From Lentzea aerocolonigenes (GTDB lineage: Bacteria > Actinomycetota > Actinomycetes > Mycobacteriales > Pseudonocardiaceae): a stretch of 64,000 nucleotides of DNA. Shown in pieces: positions 47,175-54,751 of this stretch. The stretch spans positions 1-64,000 of the forward strand of contig NZ_JYJG01000020.1 in assembly GCF_000955955.1 (NCBI RefSeq), read 5' to 3'. Each line of letters begins with the position of its first letter. The first letter of the stretch is position 1. A model generated the notes under the pieces. That model did no database searches and was not told the origin of the DNA. It saw only the letters and a list, made by a program, of their open reading frames with translations. The position numbers and the translations under genes are program-made.

Positions 47175-47894
47175 ATGACCTCTTTGCCCAGTGGCCGCCG
47201 GGCCGCCAAGTCCAGCGGCCCTCTCAGCGCCGCGGCGAGCCGCCGGGTCGAACGGCCGGCACCGCTGCGTCAGGCCGTTTACGACGCGCTGCTCGAGCTC
47301 ATCGTCAACCGCACCCTCGCCCCCGGCCAGCACCTGGTCGAGGCCGAGCTCGCCGAGTACCTGGGCGTGAGCCGCCAGCCGGTGCGCGAGGCGTTGCAGA
47401 GACTGCAGACCGACGGCTGGGTCGACCTGCGCCCCGCCCAGGGTGCCTTCGTGCACACCCCGACCGAGGAGGAGGCCGACCAGCTGCTCGCCGTGCGCAG
47501 CGTGCTGGAGACCTACTCCGCCAAGCTCGCCGCCGAACACGCCACCGCGACCGACGTGAAGCAGCTCAAGAAGCTGCAGAAGGCCGGCGAGGACGCACTG
47601 GTCGCCGCCGACGTGGACCGCCTGGTCGAGGCGAACGCCAACCTGCACGCGGCCGTCGCGGCGATCGGCCGCAACAAGGTCCTGTCCGAGATGATCGGGC
47701 TCGTCGACCGCAGGGTGCGGTGGTACTACACGCCGATCGCCCGCCCGCGCAGCCGTGACTCGTGGAACGAACACGCTGAGCTGATCGCCGCCATCGCCGA
47801 TGGTGACGGAGAGCGAGCAGGCGAGGTCATGCACCGTCACGCGGAGCAGACCAGGCAGACGTATCACGACCGGAAGACCACCGAGAGTAACTAA
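47175..47894 (+). CDS. GntR-family regulator, FCD subfamily (candidate oxalate-regulon regulator)
   Basis: A 239-residue GntR/FadR-type protein. The winged helix lies at about 30-95 (LRQAVYDALLELIVNRTLAP, then LAEYLGVSRQPVREALQRLQ and DGWVDLRPAQGAFV). The C-terminal FCD helical domain has the spaced histidines in NANLHAAV, NEHAELI and RHAEQT that bind a metal and small carboxylates in this subfamily. Palindromes of the GntR type occur next to its own start, in the divergent reductase promoter and at three further promoters within 16 kb. It is therefore the likely local repressor, with oxalate, oxalyl-CoA or glyoxylate as a guess for the inducer. Confidence 0.9.
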   Translation: MTSLPSGRRAAKSSGPLSAAASRRVERPAPLRQAVYDALLELIVNRTLAPGQHLVEAELAEYLGVSRQPVREALQRLQTDGWVDLRPAQGAFVHTPTEEEADQLLAVRSVLETYSAKLAAEHATATDVKQLKKLQKAGEDALVAADVDRLVEANANLHAAVAAIGRNKVLSEMIGLVDRRVRWYYTPIARPRSRDSWNEHAELIAAIADGDGERAGEVMHRHAEQTRQTYHDRKTTESN

Positions 47895-47969
47895 GTCATT
47901 ACGCTCAGATCACCTGAAATCGGTCATTTGGTGCCACACGGGTGATCCGCGACACGATGGCAGACGATT

Positions 47970-47989
47970 GCATACAAAACGCAGTATGC
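47970..47989 (+). promoter_or_regulatory. Perfect GCATAC-N8-GTATGC palindrome upstream of the 61-residue gene
   Basis: GCATAC (47970-47975) and GTATGC (47984-47989) are exact inverted repeats around 8 bp. The site lies in the 240-base gap between the GntR gene and the small gene. The rest of the gap shows only a modest stem (48068-48074 with 48105-48111). Confidence 0.65.
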
Positions 47990-48134
47990 TGAATGGCAGC
48001 AGGGATGGGATCAACGAGGACCCCGAGTGGGTATCCCGTGGAGGACAACCCAGCCGCAACCCTGCTACTCCCGTGCGACAGTGCCTGATGGGCTTCTGCG
48101 CGCGACGGGAGCGACCATCGACAGGAGGAAGACC

Positions 48135-48320
48135 ATGTCCCGCTTGAAGAACTTCGCGCGCTCGCTGACCGAACCGCGCGCCGGTTTCTCCGCCGACGGC
48201 CGCGCGCTCGGCCTCGGACTGGCCACTGCGCTCAACGAGCAGCGCAAGGACGCCGAGGCCGTCGCGGCCGTGGCCCAGACGCTCCGAAAGGACGCCGAAG
48301 GCCACACGATTCACGGCTGA
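48135..48320 (+). CDS. Small conserved-looking protein (61 residues), unknown function
   Basis: A short gene with a strong AGGAGGA ribosome site 6 bases before its ATG. The product, beginning MSRLKNFARSLTEPRAGFSA and then DGRALGLGLATALNEQRKDA, is basic at the N-terminus, mostly helical, soluble and without cysteines or membrane segments. A perfect copy of the GntR palindrome lies upstream, so it is probably part of the same regulon. It ends 10 bases inside the convergent TerC gene. I do not recognise it; possibilities include a small accessory or chaperone-like protein for one of the catabolic enzymes. Confidence 0.65.
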   Translation: MSRLKNFARSLTEPRAGFSADGRALGLGLATALNEQRKDAEAVAAVAQTLRKDAEGHTIHG

Positions 48321-49264
48321 GCACCCTCAACTCGTTGGGAGCGCTGAGCTTCAGCCTCCTCCACGGCGGCACGGGCGGCCCGCCGGGAGGTGTGCAGGCT
48401 CCACACCGTGGTGATCGCGAGAGTCACCACGATCACGCCGAGAGAAGCCACGATCGGAATCTCCGGCGCCCAGGGAACACCGTGGTGGTGCATCGCTTCG
48501 AGGATCAGTTTGAGCCCGATGAACGCGAGCACCACCGCAAGGCCCTTGCTGAGGTGCACCAGGCGATCCAGCAGCCCGCCCACCAGAAAGAAGAGCTGGC
48601 GCAGCCCCATCAACGCGAACGCGTTGGCGGTCAGCACCAGGTACGGCTCCTTGGTGAGCCCGAAGATCGCCGGGATCGAGTCCACCGCGAACAGCAGATC
48701 CGTCGTGCCCACCGCCACCATGACGATCAGCAGCGGACTCGCGCGGGGAAACACCTTGCGCACCGCGCGCAACGCGGCGTTCTCGGAGAACTCGGCTTCC
48801 TCGCTCTCGTTGTGCGCCACCAGCTTCCACGCGGTGTAGATGAGGAACGCACCGAAGACGTAGAAGAGCCAGTCGAACCGGGAGATCGCCTCGGCACCGA
48901 CGGCGATGAAGATCGCACGGAGCAGCAACGCCAGCAGGATGCCGACGATCAGCACTTTCTGCCGTTGCTCCCGCGGCACCGCGAACCGGGCCATGATCAG
49001 CACGAACACGAACAGGTTGTCGACGCTGAGGGAGTACTCGGTGATCCAGCCGGCGAAGAACTCGCCGCCGTGCCGGCCACCGGCGAACAGCGTCACGCCG
49101 AGTCCGAAGAGGACGGCCAGGCCGACGTAGAACACGACCCAGCAGACCGACTCGCGGAACGTTGGTTCGTGGGGCTTGCGCACCACGAGGTAGAAGTCGA
49201 ACGCGATCACCAGGGCGAGTCCGCCCAAGGTCGCGATCCACACCCAGACAGGAAGATCGAGCAT
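48311..49264 (-). CDS. TerC-family integral membrane protein
   Basis: A 317-residue TerC/Alx-type protein with about nine membrane helices. The family motifs are clear: GWITEYSLSVDNLFVFVLIM, AVGTTDLLFAVDSIPAIFGL and TANAFALMGLRQLFFLVGGL. Members are implicated in metal-ion export, particularly Mn, and tellurite tolerance. GAAGGAG precedes the chosen ATG; an upstream in-frame start lacks a good site. It is the last gene of a minus-strand run after the Nramp-like transporter and a small membrane protein, and the acidic motif residues suggest cation transport rather than a role in oxalate chemistry. Confidence 0.88.
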   Translation of the reverse strand: MLDLPVWVWIATLGGLALVIAFDFYLVVRKPHEPTFRESVCWVVFYVGLAVLFGLGVTLFAGGRHGGEFFAGWITEYSLSVDNLFVFVLIMARFAVPREQRQKVLIVGILLALLLRAIFIAVGAEAISRFDWLFYVFGAFLIYTAWKLVAHNESEEAEFSENAALRAVRKVFPRASPLLIVMVAVGTTDLLFAVDSIPAIFGLTKEPYLVLTANAFALMGLRQLFFLVGGLLDRLVHLSKGLAVVLAFIGLKLILEAMHHHGVPWAPEIPIVASLGVIVVTLAITTVWSLHTSRRAARAAVEEAEAQRSQRVEGAQP

Positions 49265-49286
49265 CGCGAACTCCTTCGGCGGAAGG

Positions 49287-49721
49287 TCAGCGGGTAGCGG
49301 TGGCTCGCGCACGCAGTCGCATCGAGATGCGTTCGTGCAGCCACAGGAAACCGATGGCCCAGCCGAGGCTCACGATCCCTTGGTAGGCGAGGAAACCGGC
49401 CAGGTCCGAGGGCAGTCGAACCTGACCGGTGAGCACGAGGCTCACGGTGACTTCGTGCACCAGCCGAGCCAGCGGGAATGCGACCAGCCAGTACAGCGCC
49501 ACGGGAGCGAACCGCCCCGCCGGGAGCTTGCCCGCCGCAACGAGCAGGCCGAAACCGCCACCGAGCGCGCCCAGCGGTAGTCCTAAAGCGACCATCGTGA
49601 CGAGTGCCCACCCGAGCGGCTGGCCGACGAGCGCGGCCAGCCCTCCCGCGATGAGCCCGGCGGCGAGCCCGACGAAAGCGCCGGGCACAGCCTCTTTCAC
49701 AAAGCCTTCGCGGATCTGCAT
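49287..49721 (-). CDS. Membrane protein of unknown function next to the Nramp-like transporter
   Basis: A 144-residue protein with about four hydrophobic segments (VPGAFVGLAAGLIAGGLAAL, ALVTMVALGLPLGALGGGFG, APVALYWLVAFPLARLVHEV, AYQGIVSLGWAIGFLWLH). It starts 3 bases after the transporter stop, so it is coupled to that gene and could be an accessory subunit. No recognisable motif; glycine-rich helices suggest tight packing. Confidence 0.65.
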   Translation of the reverse strand: MQIREGFVKEAVPGAFVGLAAGLIAGGLAALVGQPLGWALVTMVALGLPLGALGGGFGLLVAAGKLPAGRFAPVALYWLVAFPLARLVHEVTVSLVLTGQVRLPSDLAGFLAYQGIVSLGWAIGFLWLHERISMRLRARATATR

Positions 49722-49724
49722 TCG

Positions 49725-51218
49725 TCAGCCCACCACTACGCCGAACTTGATGAGACTGAAGAACAGCATGCCCAGGTAGAACAACGCGCCGAAGCCGATG
49801 ATGATGTTCGTGATCAGCTTGGGGCGAATGGGTTTGGGCAGCATCCGGTTGTTCACCAGCAGGAGCACCACGCAGTAGGCGCCCATGGCGAACGTCGACA
49901 GGAACGCGAGCACGTCGAGGATCGCGCCAGGCCCGTCGGCAGGTCCGAACAGCAGGATCAGGATGCCGAACGTGATGACGCCCCACAGGAACCCCGCGTA
50001 GAGGTGCGACATGCGGAACCTCTTCGCGCCGGGCACGAAGTGGTACGTCATGTCCGCCTGGCCGCGGGAGAACGAGTCGAACAGACCCAGCGTCGCGTTG
50101 AGGCCGATCAACGCGATGAACCCGAGGAACACCGCACCCAGCACCGGTCCGCCTGCTGACGCGAAGGCGTCCGACATGGCGTTGAGCGCCGCCTCGCGTT
50201 CACCGGACTCGATGAGCGCCTTGACGTCCGGGCTCGTGCGACTGGCCGACTGCGCGAGAACCGTGAAAGAAACCGTGACGAGCATCGTGATGCCCCAGAA
50301 CAACAGCAGGGCGTCGAACGTCACCCAGCGCCGCCAGCCCTTCCACTTGGCCAGCTCCGCCTTGTCGTCGGTGTCGAACATGAAGCCGCGCGAAGGCATC
50401 TGCTCTTCCTCGCCCGCGTGCCGCAAGCCGCGCAGCTTCGGGATGTGCGCGCCCATGCCGGCACCGCTGTCGCGCAGGTGCAGCGTGTACCACATCTGCT
50501 GCATGCCGGACGGGCCGGCGAACGCGATCGAGCCGACGATGATCGGGAACCACTCCGGCGACATCGCCTGCGCCGGGAAGTACCCGAACTGGAACATGCC
50601 GCTGATCGTGCTGGTCAGGTCGCCCCACGTGCCGACCATCGCGGCCACCACCGCGGTGCTGACGACGAGCAGTCCGATGAGGATGGACAGCAGGTTCTCG
50701 AGCAGGTTGTAGATGACCTTGGCCAGGCTGAACAGGATCCCGACCAGGACCAGGCCTACACAGGCCGACACCGTCCACGGTATGCCAGTGATCTTTTCCA
50801 GGGCCGCCGCCCCGGCGGAGAGATGGCCTGGCCAGATGTAGACGAGTATCGCGACTACGAAGAAGAACCACATGATCGGTTTGAACACGCGTGCGGCGCC
50901 GAAGAAGATGCTCTCCCCCGTCGCCATGGCGTACCTCGCCATCTCGAGCATGACGACCGCCTGCAGCGTCACGCCGATCAGGAAGAGCCACCTGATGTCC
51001 GGTCCGAAGACCAGTACCAGGCGCGGCCACATGTAGGACTCGCCCATACCCACGCCAAGGGCCACCAGGAACACCGTGGGACCGAGCAGGTGGATCGACG
51101 GTGGTGCGTCGGGCAACTTCCTGATGGGCATCGCTTCCAGCCTGCCCGCGGGCCAGACACGCTCCTTTTCAGGCGGTGTGCTGACTTCCGTGCGGGCGAC
51201 CAGATTTGGATCATCCAC
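49725..51218 (-). CDS. Nramp-fold transporter lacking the metal-binding motifs
   Basis: A 497-residue, roughly 11-12-helix protein of the Nramp/LeuT-fold superfamily. In helix 1 the canonical DPGN is replaced (ALGVGMGESYMWPRLVLV), and in helix 6 the MPH motif is replaced by MQQ (AFAGPSGMQQMWYTLHLRD), so the residues that coordinate Mn/Fe are absent. A soluble loop between helices contains acidic residues (FMFDTDDKAEL). The GTG start follows GGAGG at 8 bases. It stands downstream of the CoA-transferase operon, separated by a hairpin, and is a candidate carboxylate (oxalate?) transporter; this substrate is inference. Confidence 0.75.
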   Translation of the reverse strand: MDDPNLVARTEVSTPPEKERVWPAGRLEAMPIRKLPDAPPSIHLLGPTVFLVALGVGMGESYMWPRLVLVFGPDIRWLFLIGVTLQAVVMLEMARYAMATGESIFFGAARVFKPIMWFFFVVAILVYIWPGHLSAGAAALEKITGIPWTVSACVGLVLVGILFSLAKVIYNLLENLLSILIGLLVVSTAVVAAMVGTWGDLTSTISGMFQFGYFPAQAMSPEWFPIIVGSIAFAGPSGMQQMWYTLHLRDSGAGMGAHIPKLRGLRHAGEEEQMPSRGFMFDTDDKAELAKWKGWRRWVTFDALLLFWGITMLVTVSFTVLAQSASRTSPDVKALIESGEREAALNAMSDAFASAGGPVLGAVFLGFIALIGLNATLGLFDSFSRGQADMTYHFVPGAKRFRMSHLYAGFLWGVITFGILILLFGPADGPGAILDVLAFLSTFAMGAYCVVLLLVNNRMLPKPIRPKLITNIIIGFGALFYLGMLFFSLIKFGVVVG

Positions 51219-51270
51219 GGTTAACAACCTCCAGAGGACCGGCTGTCTTCGTTGACCTCCCTGGCGGGTT

Positions 51271-51297
51271 CGCGACCGTGGGCGTGTCACGGTCGCG
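51271..51297 (-). terminator. Hairpin between the acyl-CoA synthetase and transporter genes
   Basis: CGCGACCGTG (51271-51280) and CACGGTCGCG (51288-51297) form a perfect 10-bp stem with a 7-base loop, 40 bases after the acyl-CoA synthetase stop. The transporter therefore may have its own promoter; no GCATAC palindrome is seen in this 118-base gap. Confidence 0.75.
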
Positions 51298-51336
51298 GAC
51301 GGGCCATCTCTCCCTTGCTACAGAGGAACCCTGTTG

Positions 51337-53487
51337 TTACCCAAGCAGCCCAGCGGCGCGTGCCCACCGGTATTTGGCGCCCAGTACAGCGACAGGTTTC
51401 TCCGTTGTGTACGGATACGCAACCACTCCGTTCCGATACAGGTACTCGCTGGCCTCCTCGACCTGGACGTCGCCGGCGAGCGAGGCGACGACGGGCTTGT
51501 GGATGCCGTTCGCCCGGTACTCCTCCACGACGTCGACCACGAGCTTCGCGAACACCATCGGTGGCGTGACGATGGTGTGCCAGTAGCCCAGGATCAGCGA
51601 GTGGATGCGGTCGTCCGCGAGTCCGAGCGCGATCGTGTTCCGGTACGTCGAGGGCGGTTCCCCGCCGGTGATGTCGACCGGGTTGCCCGCCGCGCCGAAC
51701 GGCGGGATGAACTTCCGGAACGCCGCGTCCAGATCGTCCGGAATGGTCATGAGCGACAACCCGTTGTCCACACAGGCGTCCGAGAGCAGCACACCCGAGC
51801 CGCCCGCGCCGGTGATGATGACGACGTTCTCGCCCTTCGGCGTGGCCAGCAGCGGGATTCCGCGCGCGTACTCCAGCAGGTCGTTCAGGCCGGGTGCGCG
51901 GATCACGCCGCTCTGCCTGAGGATGTCGTCGTAGACCCGGTCGTTGCCCGCCAGTGCGCCGGTGTGCGAGCTGGCGGCCTTGGCGCCCTGGTCGGTCCGG
52001 CCGGCCTTCAGCACGACGACCGGTTTCTTTTCCGAGACGCGTTTCGCCGTTTCCGCGAAGGAACGGCCGTCCTTCAGGTCTTCCAGGTGCATCGCGACGA
52101 GCTGGGTGTTCGGGTCCTGCTCGAAGAACGTCAGCAGGTCGTCCTCGTCGATGTCGGCCTTGTTGCCCACGCCGACGATCGCGCTGACGCCCATGCCCGC
52201 GGAACGGCTGAACCCGAGGATCGCCATGCCGATTCCGCCGCTCTGCGACGAGAGTGCGACGCCGCCCTTGACGTCGTACGGCGTGCAGAACGTGGCGCTG
52301 AGGTTTTCGGGCGTGTAGTAGTAGCCGTAGATGTTCGGACCGAGGATGCGCACGCCGTGCTTGCGTGCGATTGCCACGATCTCGTCCTGCAGCTCGATGT
52401 TCCCCGTCTCGCCGAAGCCGGACGGGATCATGATCGCGCCGGCGACGCCCTTCTTGCCGACCTCCTCCAGCGCGGCCGGCACGAACTTGGCCGGGATCGC
52501 GAACACCGCGACGTCGATGTCTCCTGGGACGTCGGCGATACCGGCGAACGCCTTGCGGTCGAGGATCTCGTCGGCCTTGGGGTTGATCGGGTAGATCTCG
52601 CCCGCGAACCCGCCGTTGACGAGGTTCTTCATCACCGAGTTGCCGATCTTGCCCTCTTCGTTCGAGGCACCGATCACGGCGACGGCGGCGGGCTTCATGA
52701 TGCGGTTCATCGAGGCCAGGATCTCGTCCTGCGTGAACCGGTGCGGCTCCTTGGCGGCGTTCTCGTCCACGAGGATCCGCACGTCGACCGCGGTGGCGCC
52801 GCTCGGCGTGGCGAGCACCGGGTTGAGGTCCACTTCCGCCAGTTGCGGGAAGTCCGTCACCAGGTCCGACACGCGGTGGATCAGGTCGGCGATCTTGTGC
52901 GCGTCGACCCCTTGCGCGCCACGGACTCCGCGCAGGATCTCGGCAGCCGCGATGCCGTTGACCATCGACAGCGCCTCACTCGCGCTGGTCGGTGCCAGCC
53001 GGAACGTGACGTCCTTGAGCACCTCCACCAGGATGCCGCCGAGGCCGAACGCGACGATCTTGCCGAACGTCTCGTCCGTCACCGCGCCCACGATGACCTC
53101 GTGGACCTCGTTCCCGGTCGGCAACTGCTGCTGCACCTGGACGCCGGTGATGTCCGCGTCCGCCTTGTGGTTGCGGGCGTTGTGGATGATCGTGCGGTAG
53201 CCCTCGGCGACCTCGCTGGAGCTCTTCAGTCCTACGAGGACACCGCCGGCCTCGGTCTTGTGCAGGATGTCCGGTGAGACGATCTTGAGCACGACCGGGT
53301 AGCCGATCTCCTCGGCGAACGCGACGGCGCCCTCCGACGACTTCGCCAGCGCCTCGGCCGGGGTCGCGATGCCGTAGGCGTCACAGACCCGCTTGCCCTC
53401 CGGCGCGGTGAGGGACGACCGCCCCTCCGCCCGCACCTTCGCGAGTACGTTCTCGACCGCGGCGCGGTCGTAGCCGTTGTCCGGCAT
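51337..53487 (-). CDS. ADP-forming acyl-CoA synthetase (acetate-CoA ligase ADP-forming family)
   Basis: A 716-residue single-chain NDP-forming acyl-CoA synthetase. The N-terminal 230 residues form the ATP-grasp (beta-like) domain (EEIGYPVVLKIVSPDILHKT; FGLGGILVEVLKDVTFRLAP). The rest is the alpha-like CoA-binding/ligase part (AAVAVIGASNEEGKIGNSVM; ALSSQSGGIGMAILGFSRSA) with the probable phosphohistidine in SSHTGALAG. It makes an acyl-CoA from a free acid with ATP. Located 24 bases after the CoA-transferase gene, it may supply the CoA donor or activate oxalate or formate; the acid is not predictable from sequence. ATG follows GGGAGAAG. Confidence 0.85.
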   Translation of the reverse strand: MPDNGYDRAAVENVLAKVRAEGRSSLTAPEGKRVCDAYGIATPAEALAKSSEGAVAFAEEIGYPVVLKIVSPDILHKTEAGGVLVGLKSSSEVAEGYRTIIHNARNHKADADITGVQVQQQLPTGNEVHEVIVGAVTDETFGKIVAFGLGGILVEVLKDVTFRLAPTSASEALSMVNGIAAAEILRGVRGAQGVDAHKIADLIHRVSDLVTDFPQLAEVDLNPVLATPSGATAVDVRILVDENAAKEPHRFTQDEILASMNRIMKPAAVAVIGASNEEGKIGNSVMKNLVNGGFAGEIYPINPKADEILDRKAFAGIADVPGDIDVAVFAIPAKFVPAALEEVGKKGVAGAIMIPSGFGETGNIELQDEIVAIARKHGVRILGPNIYGYYYTPENLSATFCTPYDVKGGVALSSQSGGIGMAILGFSRSAGMGVSAIVGVGNKADIDEDDLLTFFEQDPNTQLVAMHLEDLKDGRSFAETAKRVSEKKPVVVLKAGRTDQGAKAASSHTGALAGNDRVYDDILRQSGVIRAPGLNDLLEYARGIPLLATPKGENVVIITGAGGSGVLLSDACVDNGLSLMTIPDDLDAAFRKFIPPFGAAGNPVDITGGEPPSTYRNTIALGLADDRIHSLILGYWHTIVTPPMVFAKLVVDVVEEYRANGIHKPVVASLAGDVQVEEASEYLYRNGVVAYPYTTEKPVAVLGAKYRWARAAGLLG

Positions 53488-53511
53488 GAGAATTCTTCTC
53501 CCTGAAGAGGA

Positions 53512-54741
53512 TTAGATGACGCCTGCGGTGCGGAGCTCGGCCAGTCGTTCTGCGCTGTAGCCGAGGGAGCCGAGCACTTCGTCGTTGTGTTCACCGAGCA
53601 GCGGCGGACGCTGCACCGGAACTTCCGAGTCGGAGAGCTTGAGCGGGTTGCCGACGGTCTTGAACTTGCCGCGCTCGGGGTGCTCGACCTCGACGACGGT
53701 GCCGAGATCGGCCAGCGTCTCGTCCTCGATGATCTCCTTTGTGGACAGAATGGGTCCGCACGGGATGTTGTGGGCGTTGAGCTTGTCCATCACCTCCCAC
53801 TTGGTGTGCTTCTCCGTCCACTCCTCGATCAGCGCGAACGCCTTGTCCAGTTTGGACAGCCGCACCTCGGGCGTGGCCCAGGCGGGGTCCTCGGCGAGCT
53901 CGGGCCTGCCGATCAGCTCGGTGAGCGGCGCCCACCCGACCGGCTGGATGATCACGTAGATGTAGTCGTTGGGGCCGCCGGGGGCACAGCGCACCGCCCA
54001 GCCGGGCTGGCCACCACCGGATGCGTTGCCGGAGCGGGGCACCTCGTCCCCGAACTGCTCGTTCGGGTACTCCCCCAGCGGCCCGTGGGTGAGTCGCTGC
54101 TGATCGCGCAGCTTCACCCGGCACAAGTTGAGCACCGCGTCCTGCATCGCCACCTGGACGCGTTGCCCACGACCCGTGTTCGTGCGTTGGTACAGCGCGG
54201 CGAGGATGCCCGCCACGAGGTGGATGCCGGTGCCCGAGTCGCCGATCTGCGCGCCGGTGGCGAGCGGAGGGCCTTCCTCGAACCCGGTCGTGCTCATCGA
54301 GCCGCCCATGGCCTGCGCGATCACCTCGTACGCCTTGAAGTCGGCGTAGCGGCCGGGCCCGAAGCCCTTGATCGACGCGTAGATCAGCTCGGGGTTCAGC
54401 TCCTGCAGCTTCTCCCACGGGTAGCCGAAGCGTTCGACCACACCAGGTCCGAAGTTCTCGACCAGGATGTCGACGTCCGCGACGAGCTTCTCGAAGACCT
54501 CCTTGCCGTCAGGAGACTTCATGTTGAGCGTGATGCTCCGCTTGTTGCAGTTGAGCATCGTGAAGTAGAGAGAGTCCACATCGGGCAGATCGCGCAGCTG
54601 GCCGCGGGTGATGTCACCACGTCCCGGCGTCTCCAGCTTGATGACGTCCGCGCCCAGCCAGGCGAGCAGCTGGGTCGACGACGGTCCGGACTGCACGTGC
54701 GTCATGTCGAGGACTTTGACGCCCTCCAGTGCCTTGGCCAT
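53512..54741 (-). CDS. frc: Formyl-CoA:oxalate CoA-transferase
   Basis: A 409-residue class III CoA-transferase very similar to Oxalobacter formigenes Frc as I recall it: [37 protein letters not shown], the catalytic Asp168 in QIGDSGTG (Asp169 in Oxalobacter), [20 protein letters not shown], the glycine loop SGGGQPGW, and [12 protein letters not shown]. It transfers CoA from formyl-CoA (or another acyl-CoA) to oxalate, making oxalyl-CoA in the cytoplasm. It lies between the ThDP enzyme and the ADP-forming synthetase on one strand with short gaps. This gene anchors the oxalate interpretation of the region. Confidence 0.88.
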   Translation of the reverse strand: MAKALEGVKVLDMTHVQSGPSSTQLLAWLGADVIKLETPGRGDITRGQLRDLPDVDSLYFTMLNCNKRSITLNMKSPDGKEVFEKLVADVDILVENFGPGVVERFGYPWEKLQELNPELIYASIKGFGPGRYADFKAYEVIAQAMGGSMSTTGFEEGPPLATGAQIGDSGTGIHLVAGILAALYQRTNTGRGQRVQVAMQDAVLNLCRVKLRDQQRLTHGPLGEYPNEQFGDEVPRSGNASGGGQPGWAVRCAPGGPNDYIYVIIQPVGWAPLTELIGRPELAEDPAWATPEVRLSKLDKAFALIEEWTEKHTKWEVMDKLNAHNIPCGPILSTKEIIEDETLADLGTVVEVEHPERGKFKTVGNPLKLSDSEVPVQRPPLLGEHNDEVLGSLGYSAERLAELRTAGVI

Positions 54742-54751
54742 GTCATCTCAC

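Noticed and set aside
48000..48134. Possible SAM-type riboswitch before the 61-residue gene (a GCAACC segment and a 7-bp stem).
   Set aside because: The other conserved elements of SAM-I or SAM-IV aptamers could not be found, and the gene context does not fit methionine metabolism.
49725..51218. Annotation as a manganese/iron Nramp transporter (mntH).
   Set aside because: The DPGN and MPH metal-binding motifs are absent.
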